A DNA stretch of 64,000 bases from CAZHCA01 sp964530825 (GCA_964530825.1 CAZHCA010000002.1:124001-188000); one strand, 5' to 3'. Shown: positions 16,291 through 25,739, counted from the stretch's first letter. Notes: generated by a model from the letters alone, not told the origin. Made by a program: numbers and translations.

Positions 16291-17964
16291 ATGCTAAAAA
16301 AATTGATCGGGCAATACCGAAAATTTTTGCCAACGGCTAAGTTAAGGAACGCATATTTTTTCGCTGGTTGTATTTGGGCCTGTTCTGGCTTGCTTTCCAA
16401 TCCACTCTTCGGCCAGACGGCTCTGCGCCTCGAAAGATTCGGCGGTCCTGGCGATGAGAATCTTTCGGTCATGCGCTCGAGCCCGGATGGCAATCTTTTC
16501 CTGGCGGGTACCTTTACGGGGGACTTCGAACAGTATGGATTCCCTTTTTCGTCAGTAGGTGAGGATGATATTTTTCTGCTGCGCTTTGATTCTACCGGCC
16601 ATCCCGCCTGGCAGTTTGCCGGTGGCAGCACCCTCGACGACGATGTGATGGCTTTGGCGCTAGGCTCTTCGCGTAATTTTTTTATCGGTGGTGGTTTCTG
16701 GCTGGAGGCTTCTTTTGCAGATACGGTACTTCGTACCGAACGCAATGCCCGCGGATTATTCTGGCTGGCCTTTAACGAAAGCAACCAACTGACCGGAGCC
16801 CATGTCATTGAAGGTACCGGACTAAAAGATATTACTTCTATGGCAGTGGGGCCACAGGGGGAGCTTGTGGTCGGCGGATTTTTCGGCGATACCCTTTTTG
16901 TTCAGGATACTACTTTAGTGGCTATCGGCGAGACCGACCTATTTGTGCTACGGTATGATCCCGAAGGCCAGTTACTTTGGGCCCAGCGGGCCGGATTTCT
17001 GGAAGATACCCGCCTGCGTGCCCTGACCGTTGATGTTGCGGGTCGTATCTACGCTGCGGGCACCTACAACCGCATTACCCAAATCGGCAATTTTCGGCTT
17101 GAAGCCAACACTTCTGACGAAGATGTTTTCGTCACGCGAATGGACCCCGCTACAGGTGCATTCTTATGGGCACAAAAGGCCGGTGGGGTTTTTGACGAAG
17201 TTGCCAAAAGTATAGCCTGTGACTCGGCGGGGAATGTATATGTAACGGGATCTTTGGTAGGCGTTATGCGCTTGTCTACTACACTTTCTATTCAGAGCAC
17301 CAATGGTAATGCAGATGGTTTCCTGTTTAGCTATGATTCGACGGGGGTACCGCGCTGGGCCCGACCGCTGAGTGGAGACCTATTGCAAGACGCTTCCTCC
17401 TTACTATGGTTCGACAACCGTCTACTGGTTGGCGGTGATTTTCAGGGAAGCATCCAGTTCGATGATTTTTCCGCCACGGCGGTCGCCGGGTTTGATGCTT
17501 TTCGGATAACGACAGGCACCGAAGACGGCAGGGTGAATAGCTTCGTCCAATTGTCTTCTCCCGGCACTGCCCTCTCCGGCGGAGTGGGCCTGGGCCCCCA
17601 GGGAAGTCTCCTCACTGGAGGCGTTTTTACTGGTGCACTAAATTTTGAGGCGCAAAACATTTCTGCTGCCGGCAGTTTCGATGTTTTTTTCTTGCTACCG
17701 GCTACCGTGAGCAACGTTGCGGAGCAACGCGATCAATACACCCGGGTAGAGGTTTTTCCAAATCCGGCACACCGCCAATTATGGGTGCAAACCCCCTTAC
17801 CGGCTCGCCGGATTGTTCTTTGCGACTTCGAAGGTCGCCAACTGGCAGAATGGTTTGCTAACTCAAGGCCATTGACTTTGCCAATATTGCCCAGGGGGGT
17901 GTATTTGCTCCTTACCTATTTCGAAAATCGGCCACCGGGTGTAGCCAAGGTAGCCGTCTATTAA
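16291..17964 (+). CDS. T9SS-secreted protein with beta-propeller-like (SBBP) repeats
   Basis: A 557-residue exported protein. It has an N-terminal signal peptide (about 20-41, ending FGQ) and a body of repeated modules in which a GNLFLAGTFTG or GNVYVTGS strand recurs about every 50-60 residues, as in SBBP beta-propeller proteins. The last 80 residues form a Por secretion C-terminal sorting domain: RVEVFPNPA, LCDFEGRQLAEW, LPILPRGVYLLL. That domain directs export through the type IX system and cell-surface attachment. The function of the propeller is unknown. Its stop overlaps the stop of the glucosaminidase gene by 4 bases. Confidence 0.88.
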   Translation: MLKKLIGQYRKFLPTAKLRNAYFFAGCIWACSGLLSNPLFGQTALRLERFGGPGDENLSVMRSSPDGNLFLAGTFTGDFEQYGFPFSSVGEDDIFLLRFDSTGHPAWQFAGGSTLDDDVMALALGSSRNFFIGGGFWLEASFADTVLRTERNARGLFWLAFNESNQLTGAHVIEGTGLKDITSMAVGPQGELVVGGFFGDTLFVQDTTLVAIGETDLFVLRYDPEGQLLWAQRAGFLEDTRLRALTVDVAGRIYAAGTYNRITQIGNFRLEANTSDEDVFVTRMDPATGAFLWAQKAGGVFDEVAKSIACDSAGNVYVTGSLVGVMRLSTTLSIQSTNGNADGFLFSYDSTGVPRWARPLSGDLLQDASSLLWFDNRLLVGGDFQGSIQFDDFSATAVAGFDAFRITTGTEDGRVNSFVQLSSPGTALSGGVGLGPQGSLLTGGVFTGALNFEAQNISAAGSFDVFFLLPATVSNVAEQRDQYTRVEVFPNPAHRQLWVQTPLPARRIVLCDFEGRQLAEWFANSRPLTLPILPRGVYLLLTYFENRPPGVAKVAVY

Positions 17965-18680
17965 TAATCGTATTCCCATAACTCCAGCTGCTCGATCAAT
18001 TCGATCAGTTTATCGGCGTACCGGGAGTCAGTTGCATAGCCTGCTTCTTGCAAGCCGTACGCCCAACCACGGTAATCGTCAGTTTTTAAATCGAAAAGAT
18101 GACGGTAACGCTTCGATTGTAGTAAGCGGGACCGGGCACGATACGAATCCTTCACGTTGGGGTAAATGCGAAAGAAGTCTTTGTGATGGTCATCGGCAAA
18201 ATTTCTGCAGTGGCCTTTTCGGCAGGTTTTTGAGAAACACTTGATGCCGAAGTGGTTGCGGTTCTCACGCGCCAGTCGGCTGGTGCCGGCCTGACTTTCC
18301 AGCAGTGCCTGCGCTAGGGTTACGCTTGCCGGTATACCGTGTTGGTGCATTTCTGCGAGGGCTAAATCGAGGTGCTGCTGGACGTAGGCCGACTTTCGCT
18401 TGATAACGGGATCATCCGAGGCGGCTGTATGCTTTCTTTCGGTTGAATGAGGACCGTCATGGGCCTGGACGATCGACTGCTGGCTTACCCATTCCGGCCC
18501 TCTAACGGCCGGATCGACCATCTGCAAGCCGATTTGCAGATCTTTTTGGTAAAGCGCATAAACCAAAGCGCCTGCCACGATCATCTTGAAGAAATGGCGG
18601 TTTATAAAATACCGCCAGTACGCCAAATAGCGAGCTATGGTTTTTGGAGAACCAGCTTGCGGTGTAAATGAAGGCTTCAT
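17961..18680 (-). CDS. Glucosaminidase-domain (GH73-like) peptidoglycan hydrolase
   Basis: A 239-residue membrane-anchored protein: a basic cytoplasmic N terminus, one membrane segment (about 33-46, MIVAGALVYALYQ), a linker, and a C-terminal mannosyl-glycoprotein endo-beta-N-acetylglucosaminidase domain (about 95-235). Family signs are GIPASVTLAQALLESQAGTS with the catalytic glutamate, NHFGIKC and YATDSRYADKL. It should cut peptidoglycan glycan strands in the periplasm. Stop codons of this gene and the T9SS cargo gene overlap tail to tail. Confidence 0.9.
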   Translation of the reverse strand: MKPSFTPQAGSPKTIARYLAYWRYFINRHFFKMIVAGALVYALYQKDLQIGLQMVDPAVRGPEWVSQQSIVQAHDGPHSTERKHTAASDDPVIKRKSAYVQQHLDLALAEMHQHGIPASVTLAQALLESQAGTSRLARENRNHFGIKCFSKTCRKGHCRNFADDHHKDFFRIYPNVKDSYRARSRLLQSKRYRHLFDLKTDDYRGWAYGLQEAGYATDSRYADKLIELIEQLELWEYDY

Positions 18681-18799
18681 AGTCGTTGAGTTTTACCCAA
18701 TATAAAACAATTTGTTTTTAAAATAAAAAATAAACATTTTGTTTTATTTTTGGCTACGTAATCTTTCGTTAAAAATTAGTTTTCCTCCTTGTTGGATTC

Positions 18800-18807
18800 T
18801 ACCTTTG
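18800..18807 (+). promoter_or_regulatory. -7 box upstream of the OmpH gene
   Basis: TACCTTTG matches the Bacteroidota -7 consensus TAnnTTTG and lies 22 bases before the OmpH start. The -33 region (TTAG at 18776-18779) is a poor match to TTTG. Confidence 0.55.
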
Positions 18808-18829
18808 CGGTTAAAGCAAAAAAACAAAG

Positions 18830-19342
18830 ATGAATAAGTGGATAGTCCTGCTCATTTTGAGTGTTGTTACGCTCGGGTCGCTCCAAGCGCAAAGCAAATA
18901 CGGCCATTTAAACTATGGGAATCTGTTGGCCTCACTACCCGAAACAGAGGTGGCAGATAAAGAATTAGAGGCTTTCCGGGCACAATTGGTTAAAAAGGGA
19001 GAAACCATGGCCCAAGCGTTCCAGGAGGATTATGGCAAGTTTGTCAACGAAGTGCAGAGCGGTAGCCTATCGCCTATACAGCAACAGCAGCGGCAAGCGC
19101 AGTTACAAGAAGAGCAGCAAAAAATCGTAGCTTACGAGCAGCAAATCCGGCAGCAAGTGCAAGCCAAACGGGAAGAGGTCTTGTCTCCCATCCTGGAAAA
19201 AGTCGAGCAAGCCATACAGGAAGTGGGCAAAGAGAATGGATATATGATGATTTTTGATACGAGTACATTCAACGCCATTTTGTTCGCGGAGGAGAGCGAA
19301 GATGTCATGGGTATGGTCAAGGCAAAACTTGGCATTGAATAA
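18830..19342 (+). CDS. OmpH/Skp-family periplasmic chaperone
   Basis: A 170-residue secreted protein: signal peptide (about 1-20, ending LQAQ), a short beta part (KYGHLNYGNLLASLPE), a long charged coiled coil (about 45-125, rich in Q, E and K), and a closing MMIFDTSTFNAILFAEE strand. This is the trimeric jellyfish fold that holds unfolded outer-membrane proteins. In many Bacteroidota OmpH genes sit next to bamA; this one is alone, so it may be a paralogue. A terminator follows directly. Confidence 0.9.
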   Translation: MNKWIVLLILSVVTLGSLQAQSKYGHLNYGNLLASLPETEVADKELEAFRAQLVKKGETMAQAFQEDYGKFVNEVQSGSLSPIQQQQRQAQLQEEQQKIVAYEQQIRQQVQAKREEVLSPILEKVEQAIQEVGKENGYMMIFDTSTFNAILFAEESEDVMGMVKAKLGIE

Positions 19343-19366
19343 AAACAGTTGCGCCGGAAAAAAGAT

Positions 19367-19402
19367 AAGCGGGTGCTGCCGATCAATTGGTAGTGCCCGC
19401 TT
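19367..19402 (+). terminator. Terminator after OmpH
   Basis: Inverted repeat of 14 positions (19367-19380 with 19389-19402) with G-U-type wobbles and an 8-base loop, followed by a T-rich tract. It lies between convergent genes and could work for both. Confidence 0.75.
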
Positions 19403-20893
19403 TTATTTTTTGGGCAACCGGGACAGACCCGCCTTGGCGGCCTGGTGCAGGCCGGTGCGGTATTCCTTAGGTTTGATTTGCAGGCAGGTTTCAAAATATT
19501 GCTGGGCTTTGGCATACTCATTCACTTGCTCAAACAGCAAACCTATTTGTAGCGCTGCATTGCAGGCAAAGAAATAAGGTTGATCCCTTCCCTGTTCGAT
19601 AGTGAGCTGATAATGCTGGATGGCGGCCTCCGCTCTACCCATGCCGTGTAGGATCCTTCCCAATCGATAATAATACTCCAGTCGTTGCGATGGGTAGGCA
19701 AAATAGGCATCGCCACGGTTCTGCAAAACAGCATAAGCTTCTGGATAATACCCCCCGTCAAACAACAGGCGGGCTTTAATCAAGGATAGCTCGGGAAGCT
19801 CTTCGGATTGGGCTTCCAGAAGAGCATTCTGGTCGCTCTCCGAGATTGCTTCACCCTGAGTGGCACAGAGGTGCATGTTTTTCTGGTATCCCCCAGGGCG
19901 CCCTTGAATGAGCTCGTACCAGGCGAGCTTCTGGTAAGCCTCCTTAATAAAATTGCGTCCGTGGTAGTTTGTTAAAAAACGCCGAATGGGCACGTCTGCA
20001 TCATCATCCAGTCGACGCAGTTTGGTTAAACCCAGCATGAAATCCAGGTACACGAATGGGAAATAAGTCTGCCCGGCAGGGCGGGCAGCGAGTAGGCTGA
20101 TGGCCACGTCATTGCGTTCGGACCGCATGGCGATGTTGGCTTTTACAAAGCAATGAATCGGATTACTGCGCGCCCGGATGACTGGATGGTCGATCACTTC
20201 CCAGGCTTCTTGCGGCTGGTTGCGTAAATGCAACAGCAGGTAGGCGTAAAAAATCCGTGTTTCGGCTTCGTAGACGAATTCGTTTTGGTTGGCATATCGG
20301 AGTACCCGCTCCAACTCTCGTTGGCCCTGACTTACCGAACCTTCCACACCGGTAAGTAGCTTAGCGCCCCACTGGTAATTGTCGGGAATCGTACCGACCA
20401 TGGCGTGCAAGAGGGCGAGGTTTTTCAAGTTGGGCATAAAATCGGGAAAGGTCGCCTGGTTGCGCTCGAGTAAATGATAAGCCTTACGGACATCGGTAAA
20501 GGCGCCCAGATACTCGTCGAATTTCAGGCGGGCGACCGCCCACTGCAAGCGTATATCGGCTTGTAAATAAAGGTAGTAAGGGGAACTTGGGTTGCCGGAC
20601 TCCAGCTTCTGCAGGCGCTTCTGGCGCCGCGGCCAAAGACGTTCAAATTCTTTTTGGTCCTCATTGATGATAATCCGCAGAACATCTATGTAGTTCTCGA
20701 TCTGCAGGATGATGAGGTTATCCGGGTCCCTGCGGCGCACTTCTTCAATGAGCATCAGAGATTCGTCGAAACGAAGGCTGGCTGCCATGCCGTAGGCTTG
20801 GCGGGCAGTGGTACTAAACGTGAAATGAGGGGTTGAAAAGGCAGGGCGAAAAAAACAAACACCGAGGAATAGCACGCATACGAAAGCCCTCAT
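19403..20893 (-). CDS. Exported TPR-like repeat protein
   Basis: About 496 residues from the chosen start. A short signal peptide (AFVCVLFLGVCFFRPAFS) is followed by a helical repeat body with TPR-like units, clearest near the C terminus (YYRLGRILHGMGRAEAAIQH, YFACNAALQIGLLFEQVNEY). Starts at 20893 or 20899 both put the signal peptide at the N terminus; the frame is open to 20986 but that would bury it. The function is unknown. It lies about 90 bases after the zinc-ribbon gene, in the same direction, and may belong to that operon. Confidence 0.75.
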   Translation of the reverse strand: MRAFVCVLFLGVCFFRPAFSTPHFTFSTTARQAYGMAASLRFDESLMLIEEVRRRDPDNLIILQIENYIDVLRIIINEDQKEFERLWPRRQKRLQKLESGNPSSPYYLYLQADIRLQWAVARLKFDEYLGAFTDVRKAYHLLERNQATFPDFMPNLKNLALLHAMVGTIPDNYQWGAKLLTGVEGSVSQGQRELERVLRYANQNEFVYEAETRIFYAYLLLHLRNQPQEAWEVIDHPVIRARSNPIHCFVKANIAMRSERNDVAISLLAARPAGQTYFPFVYLDFMLGLTKLRRLDDDADVPIRRFLTNYHGRNFIKEAYQKLAWYELIQGRPGGYQKNMHLCATQGEAISESDQNALLEAQSEELPELSLIKARLLFDGGYYPEAYAVLQNRGDAYFAYPSQRLEYYYRLGRILHGMGRAEAAIQHYQLTIEQGRDQPYFFACNAALQIGLLFEQVNEYAKAQQYFETCLQIKPKEYRTGLHQAAKAGLSRLPKK

Positions 20894-20986
20894 AGTCATC
20901 TGGTTTCTAAAATTTTCAGGGTGCCTCACGAGGGTTGAAATCACGAAAGGCGCTTTGGGGCGCGCCTTTCGTAAGAAACTGGCCAA

Positions 20987-21751
20987 TTAGCTGGCCGCCT
21001 TTTCTTGTTCTTCTTCTAAAATGTAATCGTCGACCAGTACTCGGCCACAGTGTTCGCAAACAATGATTTTTTTGCGCATCGAAATTTCCAATTGTACCTG
21101 GGGCGGTATTTTATTGAAGCAACCCCCACAGGAATCCCGCGATACCGTCACGACAGCCAATCCATTACGGTAGGTGGAGCGTATTTTGTCGTACGCTTTG
21201 ATTAGCCGAGCCTCGATTGTTTTACGGGCCGCCTCCGATTCTTTGCGCAGTTCTTTTTCTTGTTTTTCGGTCTTTTCGCTGATGTCTTTCAGCTCGATCT
21301 TTTTTGTTTCCAGGTCGGACTTTTTCTTATCCAGGCGTTCCTGAGTCGCTTTCAGGGTCTCTTCTTTGTTCTCCAACTCTTCGTTGTGTTGCTTGATTTT
21401 TTTCTGGGAAAGTTGAATTTCCAGCTTTTGTAGCTCCAGTTCTTTGGTAAGGGCATCGTACTCGCGATTGTTCTTAACGTTGTCGAGCTGGGTTTGGTAA
21501 CGCTCAATCAGGGCTTCCGACTCTTTGATATTGCCTTCGTGCTTACTGATTTCCTTTTTTACTCCTTCGGTTTGGTCCTCCAGTTTAGACACGCGGGTCT
21601 CAAGACCCGCAATTTCATCTTCCAAATCACTGACCTCCATGGGCAGTTCCCCTTTGAGGACCTCGATCTCGTCAATTTGGGAGTCGATCAGTTGGAGCTT
21701 GTACAGATTTCTCAGCTTTTCCGCTACGGTCTGCTCTTTCTCCTTTGCCAT
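20987..21751 (-). CDS. Coiled-coil protein with C-terminal C4 zinc ribbon
   Basis: A 254-residue protein made almost wholly of a long antiparallel coiled coil (about residues 10-195), then a zinc-ribbon domain with cysteines in SCGGCFNKIPP and CEHCGRV. This layout is the C4-type zinc ribbon family (similar to CdsZ of Chlamydia and HP0958 of Helicobacter), proposed to bind nucleic acid or proteins. It is 50 bases after a Nif3-like gene, a pairing frequently seen. Function is not established in this phylum. Confidence 0.88.
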   Translation of the reverse strand: MAKEKEQTVAEKLRNLYKLQLIDSQIDEIEVLKGELPMEVSDLEDEIAGLETRVSKLEDQTEGVKKEISKHEGNIKESEALIERYQTQLDNVKNNREYDALTKELELQKLEIQLSQKKIKQHNEELENKEETLKATQERLDKKKSDLETKKIELKDISEKTEKQEKELRKESEAARKTIEARLIKAYDKIRSTYRNGLAVVTVSRDSCGGCFNKIPPQVQLEISMRKKIIVCEHCGRVLVDDYILEEEQEKAAS

Positions 21752-21801
21752 ATGATGTATTTATTGGATATTCAAAAATGGTGATGTGCTAACCTGCTTT
21801 T

Positions 21802-22815
21802 CTATCGATAAAACACGGGATTGGTACGCACCTGTGTAGAATGAACCGCAAAATTAAAAAATTTCTCGGACAATAGTTCATTGAGTAATTCAATGGTGTA
21901 TTGTTCGCTTTCGTAGTGGCCGACATCGGCGATGACGAGCTGTCCGTCGGCATCAAAAAACTCATGATATTTGTAGTCAGCGGTGATGAAGACGTCTGCC
22001 CCACTGGCGATTGCCTGACCAAGCAGAAAACCGCCTGCGCCTCCGCAAACGGCGACGCGCCTGACCGTGTTGCCCAGTAGCTTGGTATGCCGGACGACGG
22101 CCGCTTGGAGGCGCTTTTTAACATGGTCGATAAACGCTGCTTCAGCCATCGGTTCCGGTAGTTTGCCTATCAAACCCGATCCGGCCGAGGGGTGGTGGCC
22201 CGTCATAGGTTGCATCCTGGCCGGATGGTCGTTCTGCCAGGGAGTTAACAGTTCGAGAATTTCGCCCTGTTTTTCCCGTGCGCATTGTATATCTATTTGA
22301 ACGTAACCGGGATCCGCTGCGCTCATCCAGTGCTGCCGGATATCGGGTACTGGCTTCAGGGCATCCTGAATGGCTAGTTGTTCGGTGCGCTTGACCTGCA
22401 GGCTAATTTGCTGCAGACCCGTTTTCGGGGCGAGCAAACGGGTGTTTTCGAGGCCGATTTTTTCTGCAATTTTGGCGTTTACCCCGTGCCGGTATACATT
22501 GTCCAAATTGGTATGGATGGCGTACAGGGCAATGCGCTTGCGCAAAGCCAGCATCACGGCCCGCTCTACATAGGTCTTTCCCGTCAGTCGCTTTAGGCCT
22601 TTGAAAATAATTGGGTGATGGGCCACGACAAGGTTACATCCCCGCACGGCTGCTTCTTCAATTACTTCCTCTGTCATATCGAGACTGCAAACAATTCCCT
22701 CTACCGGTGTAGAGGGTTCGCCTACTAATAGCCCGGAATTATCATAATTCTCCTGAAGGGTCGGTGGAGCAATCGTTTCCAGAAATTGGGCGACATCTTT
22801 TACGTGTACTTCCAT
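21802..22815 (-). CDS. Nif3-like dinuclear metal-centre protein
   Basis: A 337-residue member of the Nif3/YqfO family with metal-binding histidines in VVAHHPIIFKG (about 64-74) and in the C-terminal DVGHYESEQY, plus FITADYKYHEFF. A PII-like insertion domain lies between (about 130-220). The family forms hexameric rings; the biochemical role is uncertain, with GTP-cyclohydrolase-like and hydrolase activities suggested. It starts one base after the stop of the heptose-phosphate adenylyltransferase gene, so translation is probably coupled. Confidence 0.9.
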   Translation of the reverse strand: MEVHVKDVAQFLETIAPPTLQENYDNSGLLVGEPSTPVEGIVCSLDMTEEVIEEAAVRGCNLVVAHHPIIFKGLKRLTGKTYVERAVMLALRKRIALYAIHTNLDNVYRHGVNAKIAEKIGLENTRLLAPKTGLQQISLQVKRTEQLAIQDALKPVPDIRQHWMSAADPGYVQIDIQCAREKQGEILELLTPWQNDHPARMQPMTGHHPSAGSGLIGKLPEPMAEAAFIDHVKKRLQAAVVRHTKLLGNTVRRVAVCGGAGGFLLGQAIASGADVFITADYKYHEFFDADGQLVIADVGHYESEQYTIELLNELLSEKFFNFAVHSTQVRTNPVFYR

Positions 22816-22816
22816 A

Positions 22817-23308
22817 TTACCAGGATCGGATTTTCTCTTCCAGGGTGGTAGTTGAATACCCGGGTACGAAAGGGATCACCTTTACTTCTCCGCCTTGCCG
22901 TCGTACGTAGTCGGCGCCTACGATCGTATCAGGAGTATAATCCCCACCCTTTACAAGAACATCGGGGCTTAGCTTTTGGATCAGTTGAAGGGGGGTGTCT
23001 TCCCCGAAGACGACGACCAGATCAATAAAAACGAGGGCAGCGAGCAAATACTGTCTCGACTTGAGGTCCTTGATGGGGCGATGGGGTCCTTTGAGCCGCG
23101 ATACCGAAGCATCATCGTTCAGGCCGATTACCAAGCGATCGCCTAGAGCGGCTGCCCGCGCTAAATAGTCAAGGTGGCCGTAATGAATTAAATCGAAACA
23201 ACCGTTTGTGAAAACGACCGACTGTTTGTTTGCCTGCCATTGCCCGGACAGTTGGCTTGCCTTTTCCCAAGCCACTATTTTAGACCTCAGAAGTTGTAAC
23301 GGTTGCAT
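22817..23308 (-). CDS. rfaE2: D-glycero-beta-D-manno-heptose 1-phosphate adenylyltransferase
   Basis: Nucleotidyltransferase of the HIGH superfamily that makes ADP-heptose for the LPS inner core. Visible motifs are FTNGCFDLIHYGH (the HxGH nucleotide-binding site), GDRLVIGLNDDASVSRLKG, and VKGGDYTPDTIVGAD. At 163 residues it is the stand-alone adenylyltransferase half of HldE. It overlaps the flippase-like gene by 29 bases at its start and abuts nif3. No heptose kinase or epimerase is in this window. Confidence 0.92.
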   Translation of the reverse strand: MQPLQLLRSKIVAWEKASQLSGQWQANKQSVVFTNGCFDLIHYGHLDYLARAAALGDRLVIGLNDDASVSRLKGPHRPIKDLKSRQYLLAALVFIDLVVVFGEDTPLQLIQKLSPDVLVKGGDYTPDTIVGADYVRRQGGEVKVIPFVPGYSTTTLEEKIRSW

Positions 23309-24377
23309 ACGCTTCTGCCAGGGGTTGTTGCGGTTGATAATGACGGTTAATAACCGGGAGTAATAGCAGCGCTAAAATACCTAGGATGACATTGCAGCCC
23401 AGTTGTACGGAGAAAAACCCGATATTGGCAAAGGAAAATCCATCATCGCCACTCAGGCCGTACATCATGAGGGCCGTCTGCACCAGGAAGTGGTAGGTAC
23501 CCATTCCGCCCGGAGATGGGATAACGATACCCCAGCCGCCAAATACAAAAACGACCAGGGCCACCAGGGGCGATAAATTGGAAGTGGGCTCGAAGGAGAA
23601 GAATAGCATGTAGTTCATTAAAAAATACATGAACCATATGTTGATACTGTGCAGCAGGAATAAGCCAGGCTTATCCAAGCGGCTTATGCTGCGCAGACCC
23701 TCGTAAAACCCAAAGGCGATGGCCTCGATTTTTCGGAATATTTTGCTTTGGCGCAGCCAGTTACGCAACAGGTAAAGCGTAATCAGGCCAAGCAGGCCAA
23801 TCGGTGCCAAAATCTTGAGCAGCCCGCCCAGGCCACCGAATTTCTCCCCTAAATTGATGTACTGCTCGGCAAAACTGATCATGGTGTCGTACTCCAAAGC
23901 TATAGCCAGCGCCGTGACCAACAGAATACTGATGACATCTACAATGCGGTCCACGACGATGGTGCCCATTACCTTTTCGACTCCGATCTTTTCATAGTTG
24001 GCCAGGGTACCGGCACGGATGACCTCCCCCATTCGCGGAAGGCCTAAATTGGCAAAATAACCAATTACTATCGAGCCAAAGGCATTGATTGGCCGGGGCC
24101 GGTAACCCAGCGGCTTGATGAGCATCAGCCAGCGAATGGTACGGCTGATGTTGCTTACTGTAAAGGCTACCAACACCATAAAAATCCAGAAGTAATTGGC
24201 ATTTGTGAAGTCATTGAGCACTTTGCCGATCAGGCTGCACTCTCCTTCCGGTACCCCACGCATAGCGCACTCTTCCTGGTAGGCAATATTTTGTTGTCGA
24301 TACACCAGATAAAGTATGCCCAGGCCAATGCTTAAGAAAAGCAGAAACTTCAATATGTTAAGGACGTTCTTTTTCAA
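23280..24377 (-). CDS. Flippase-like (lysylphosphatidylglycerol synthase TM-type) membrane protein
   Basis: A 365-residue integral membrane protein of the UPF0104/AglD-like family, with about eight membrane segments. Signs include NISRTIRWLMLIKPLGYRP, the SIVIGYFANLGLPRMGEVIRA segment and the later GGWGIVIPSPGGMGTYHFLVQ. These proteins are thought to move lipid-linked substrates or to act with lipid-modifying enzymes; the substrate here is unknown. The overlap with the ADP-heptose enzyme suggests a link to envelope glycolipids, which is inference. Confidence 0.85.
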   Translation of the reverse strand: MKKNVLNILKFLLFLSIGLGILYLVYRQQNIAYQEECAMRGVPEGECSLIGKVLNDFTNANYFWIFMVLVAFTVSNISRTIRWLMLIKPLGYRPRPINAFGSIVIGYFANLGLPRMGEVIRAGTLANYEKIGVEKVMGTIVVDRIVDVISILLVTALAIALEYDTMISFAEQYINLGEKFGGLGGLLKILAPIGLLGLITLYLLRNWLRQSKIFRKIEAIAFGFYEGLRSISRLDKPGLFLLHSINIWFMYFLMNYMLFFSFEPTSNLSPLVALVVFVFGGWGIVIPSPGGMGTYHFLVQTALMMYGLSGDDGFSFANIGFFSVQLGCNVILGILALLLLPVINRHYQPQQPLAEAYATVTTSEV

Positions 24378-24485
24378 CCCGCCGGATGTTTTGACAAATG
24401 AACCCGCAAGATAAAGGATTTTTGATCAAAGCGCCCACATAAGGTTGCCCGTCCTGCTTGTTCATCCAAGTCAATTGAGGTAAGG

Positions 24486-24830
24486 CTAAATGCGGTTATC
24501 GGCATCGGGAAATACAACGGTGGGCTGAAAATGGCGAGCCTCTTCTTCCTCCATGTAGGCATAGGCAATAATGATCAGAATATCTCCTACCTGCACTTTG
24601 CGGGCGGCAGCGCCATTGAGACAAATGGTACCGGTACCGCGTTCGCCTTTGATGACATAAGTCTCCAGACGCTCGCCATTATTGTTGTTGACAATTTGCA
24701 CCCGTTCGCCTTCTATGAGATTCGCAGCCTCCATGAGGTTTTCGTCGATGGTAATACTACCGATATAGTTGAGGTCGGCCTCAGTTACCGTAGCCCGATG
24801 TATTTTGGATTTGAATCGATGAATGAGCAT
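24486..24830 (-). CDS. panD: Aspartate 1-decarboxylase
   Basis: Makes beta-alanine from aspartate for pantothenate and coenzyme A. The pro-enzyme cleaves itself at Gly24-Ser25 in YIGSITID to form the pyruvoyl group; that motif is present, as are HRATVTEADLNY and GAAARKVQVGDILIIIAYA. Its 114 residues are normal. panC lies 63 bases upstream on the same strand, so the two pantothenate genes are adjacent. The flippase-like gene follows 108 bases downstream. Confidence 0.96.
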   Translation of the reverse strand: MLIHRFKSKIHRATVTEADLNYIGSITIDENLMEAANLIEGERVQIVNNNNGERLETYVIKGERGTGTICLNGAAARKVQVGDILIIIAYAYMEEEEARHFQPTVVFPDADNRI

Positions 24831-24893
24831 AGTTTGTTTAAGCTGGTTTACCCAAGTGAAAACAGTTCCTGCGTGAAGTGGTTTGATGAATAC

Positions 24894-25739
24894 TTACCGC
24901 AAGATGACATTATCGATTAAGCGTACATCGCCCGCCCACACTGCCGTGCAGGCCACGATACTATCCACCTTGTTCCACTGGTCGACCGGCAGCAGGCTGG
25001 TACCATCCACAATTTGAAAATACTCCGGACGCCAACCCGCTATCTGAAGCTGCGCCATAGCCCACTCGGATAGTGCAGGTGGGGATTGGCTATCCATTTT
25101 TTCTCGCACGGCCAGCAGGGTTTCATAAATTAAAGGAGCACGTTGCCGGTCTTCCGGCTTCAAGCGCACATTACGCGAACTCATGGCCAGGCCGTCCGGC
25201 TCGCGGACGGTCGGCCCGACTACCAATTGTGTTTCGGTTTCCATCCAATCCAATAAACGCCGAATGACAGCCGTCTGCTGGTAATCCTTTTGCCCCATGA
25301 AAAGCATATGGGGCTCGACGATATCAAGCAGGCGCTTGACTACCTGAGCTACGCCCTCGAAATGCCCCGGGCGGAAAGCACCCTCCATTACTTTATCCAA
25401 AGGATCAAGGTCGAGCGGTAAGGGGGTATCTGTCCCGGTCGGGTAAACAGCCGCCACCCCTGGAAGAAATAACAAATCTGCCCCCACCGAAAAAAGAAGG
25501 GCTAAGTCGCGTTCGGGGCGCCGGGGGTATTTTTTCAGGTCGGCCGGGTCGTTGAATTGGGTCGGATTGACAAAAATGCTGCATACCGCAATGTCGCAGG
25601 CTGCCTTGGCCTGCCGAAGAAGCGAAAGATGCCCCTCGTGCAAGGCCCCCATAGTGGGAACGAAGCCAATCTGCAGCCCCCGCTGCCGAAGCGACTTCAA
25701 CAATGACTGGGTAGGTTCGACGCGTTTAAAGAGAAACAT
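24894..25739 (-). CDS. panC: Pantothenate synthetase
   Basis: Joins pantoate and beta-alanine with ATP. Motifs: GFVPTMGALHEGHLSLLRQA (the nucleotide HxGH), SIFVNPTQFN, FMGQKDYQQTAVIRRL, and MSSRNVRL. The start at ATG 25739 (MFLFKRVEPTQSLL) gives about 281 residues; the frame continues 44 codons upstream, but those residues are not family-like and would overlap the promoter of the divergent GlgA-like gene. First gene of the minus-strand run to the TPR protein. Confidence 0.95.
   Translation of the reverse strand: MFLFKRVEPTQSLLKSLRQRGLQIGFVPTMGALHEGHLSLLRQAKAACDIAVCSIFVNPTQFNDPADLKKYPRRPERDLALLFSVGADLLFLPGVAAVYPTGTDTPLPLDLDPLDKVMEGAFRPGHFEGVAQVVKRLLDIVEPHMLFMGQKDYQQTAVIRRLLDWMETETQLVVGPTVREPDGLAMSSRNVRLKPEDRQRAPLIYETLLAVREKMDSQSPPALSEWAMAQLQIAGWRPEYFQIVDGTSLLPVDQWNKVDSIVACTAVWAGDVRLIDNVILR

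Noticed and set aside
18700..18750. AT-rich near-palindromic repeats (TAAAACAATTTGTTTTTA and a similar copy) as an operator pair
   Set aside because: AT-rich promoters often give such chance repeats; the two copies differ in their centre and no regulator is adjacent.
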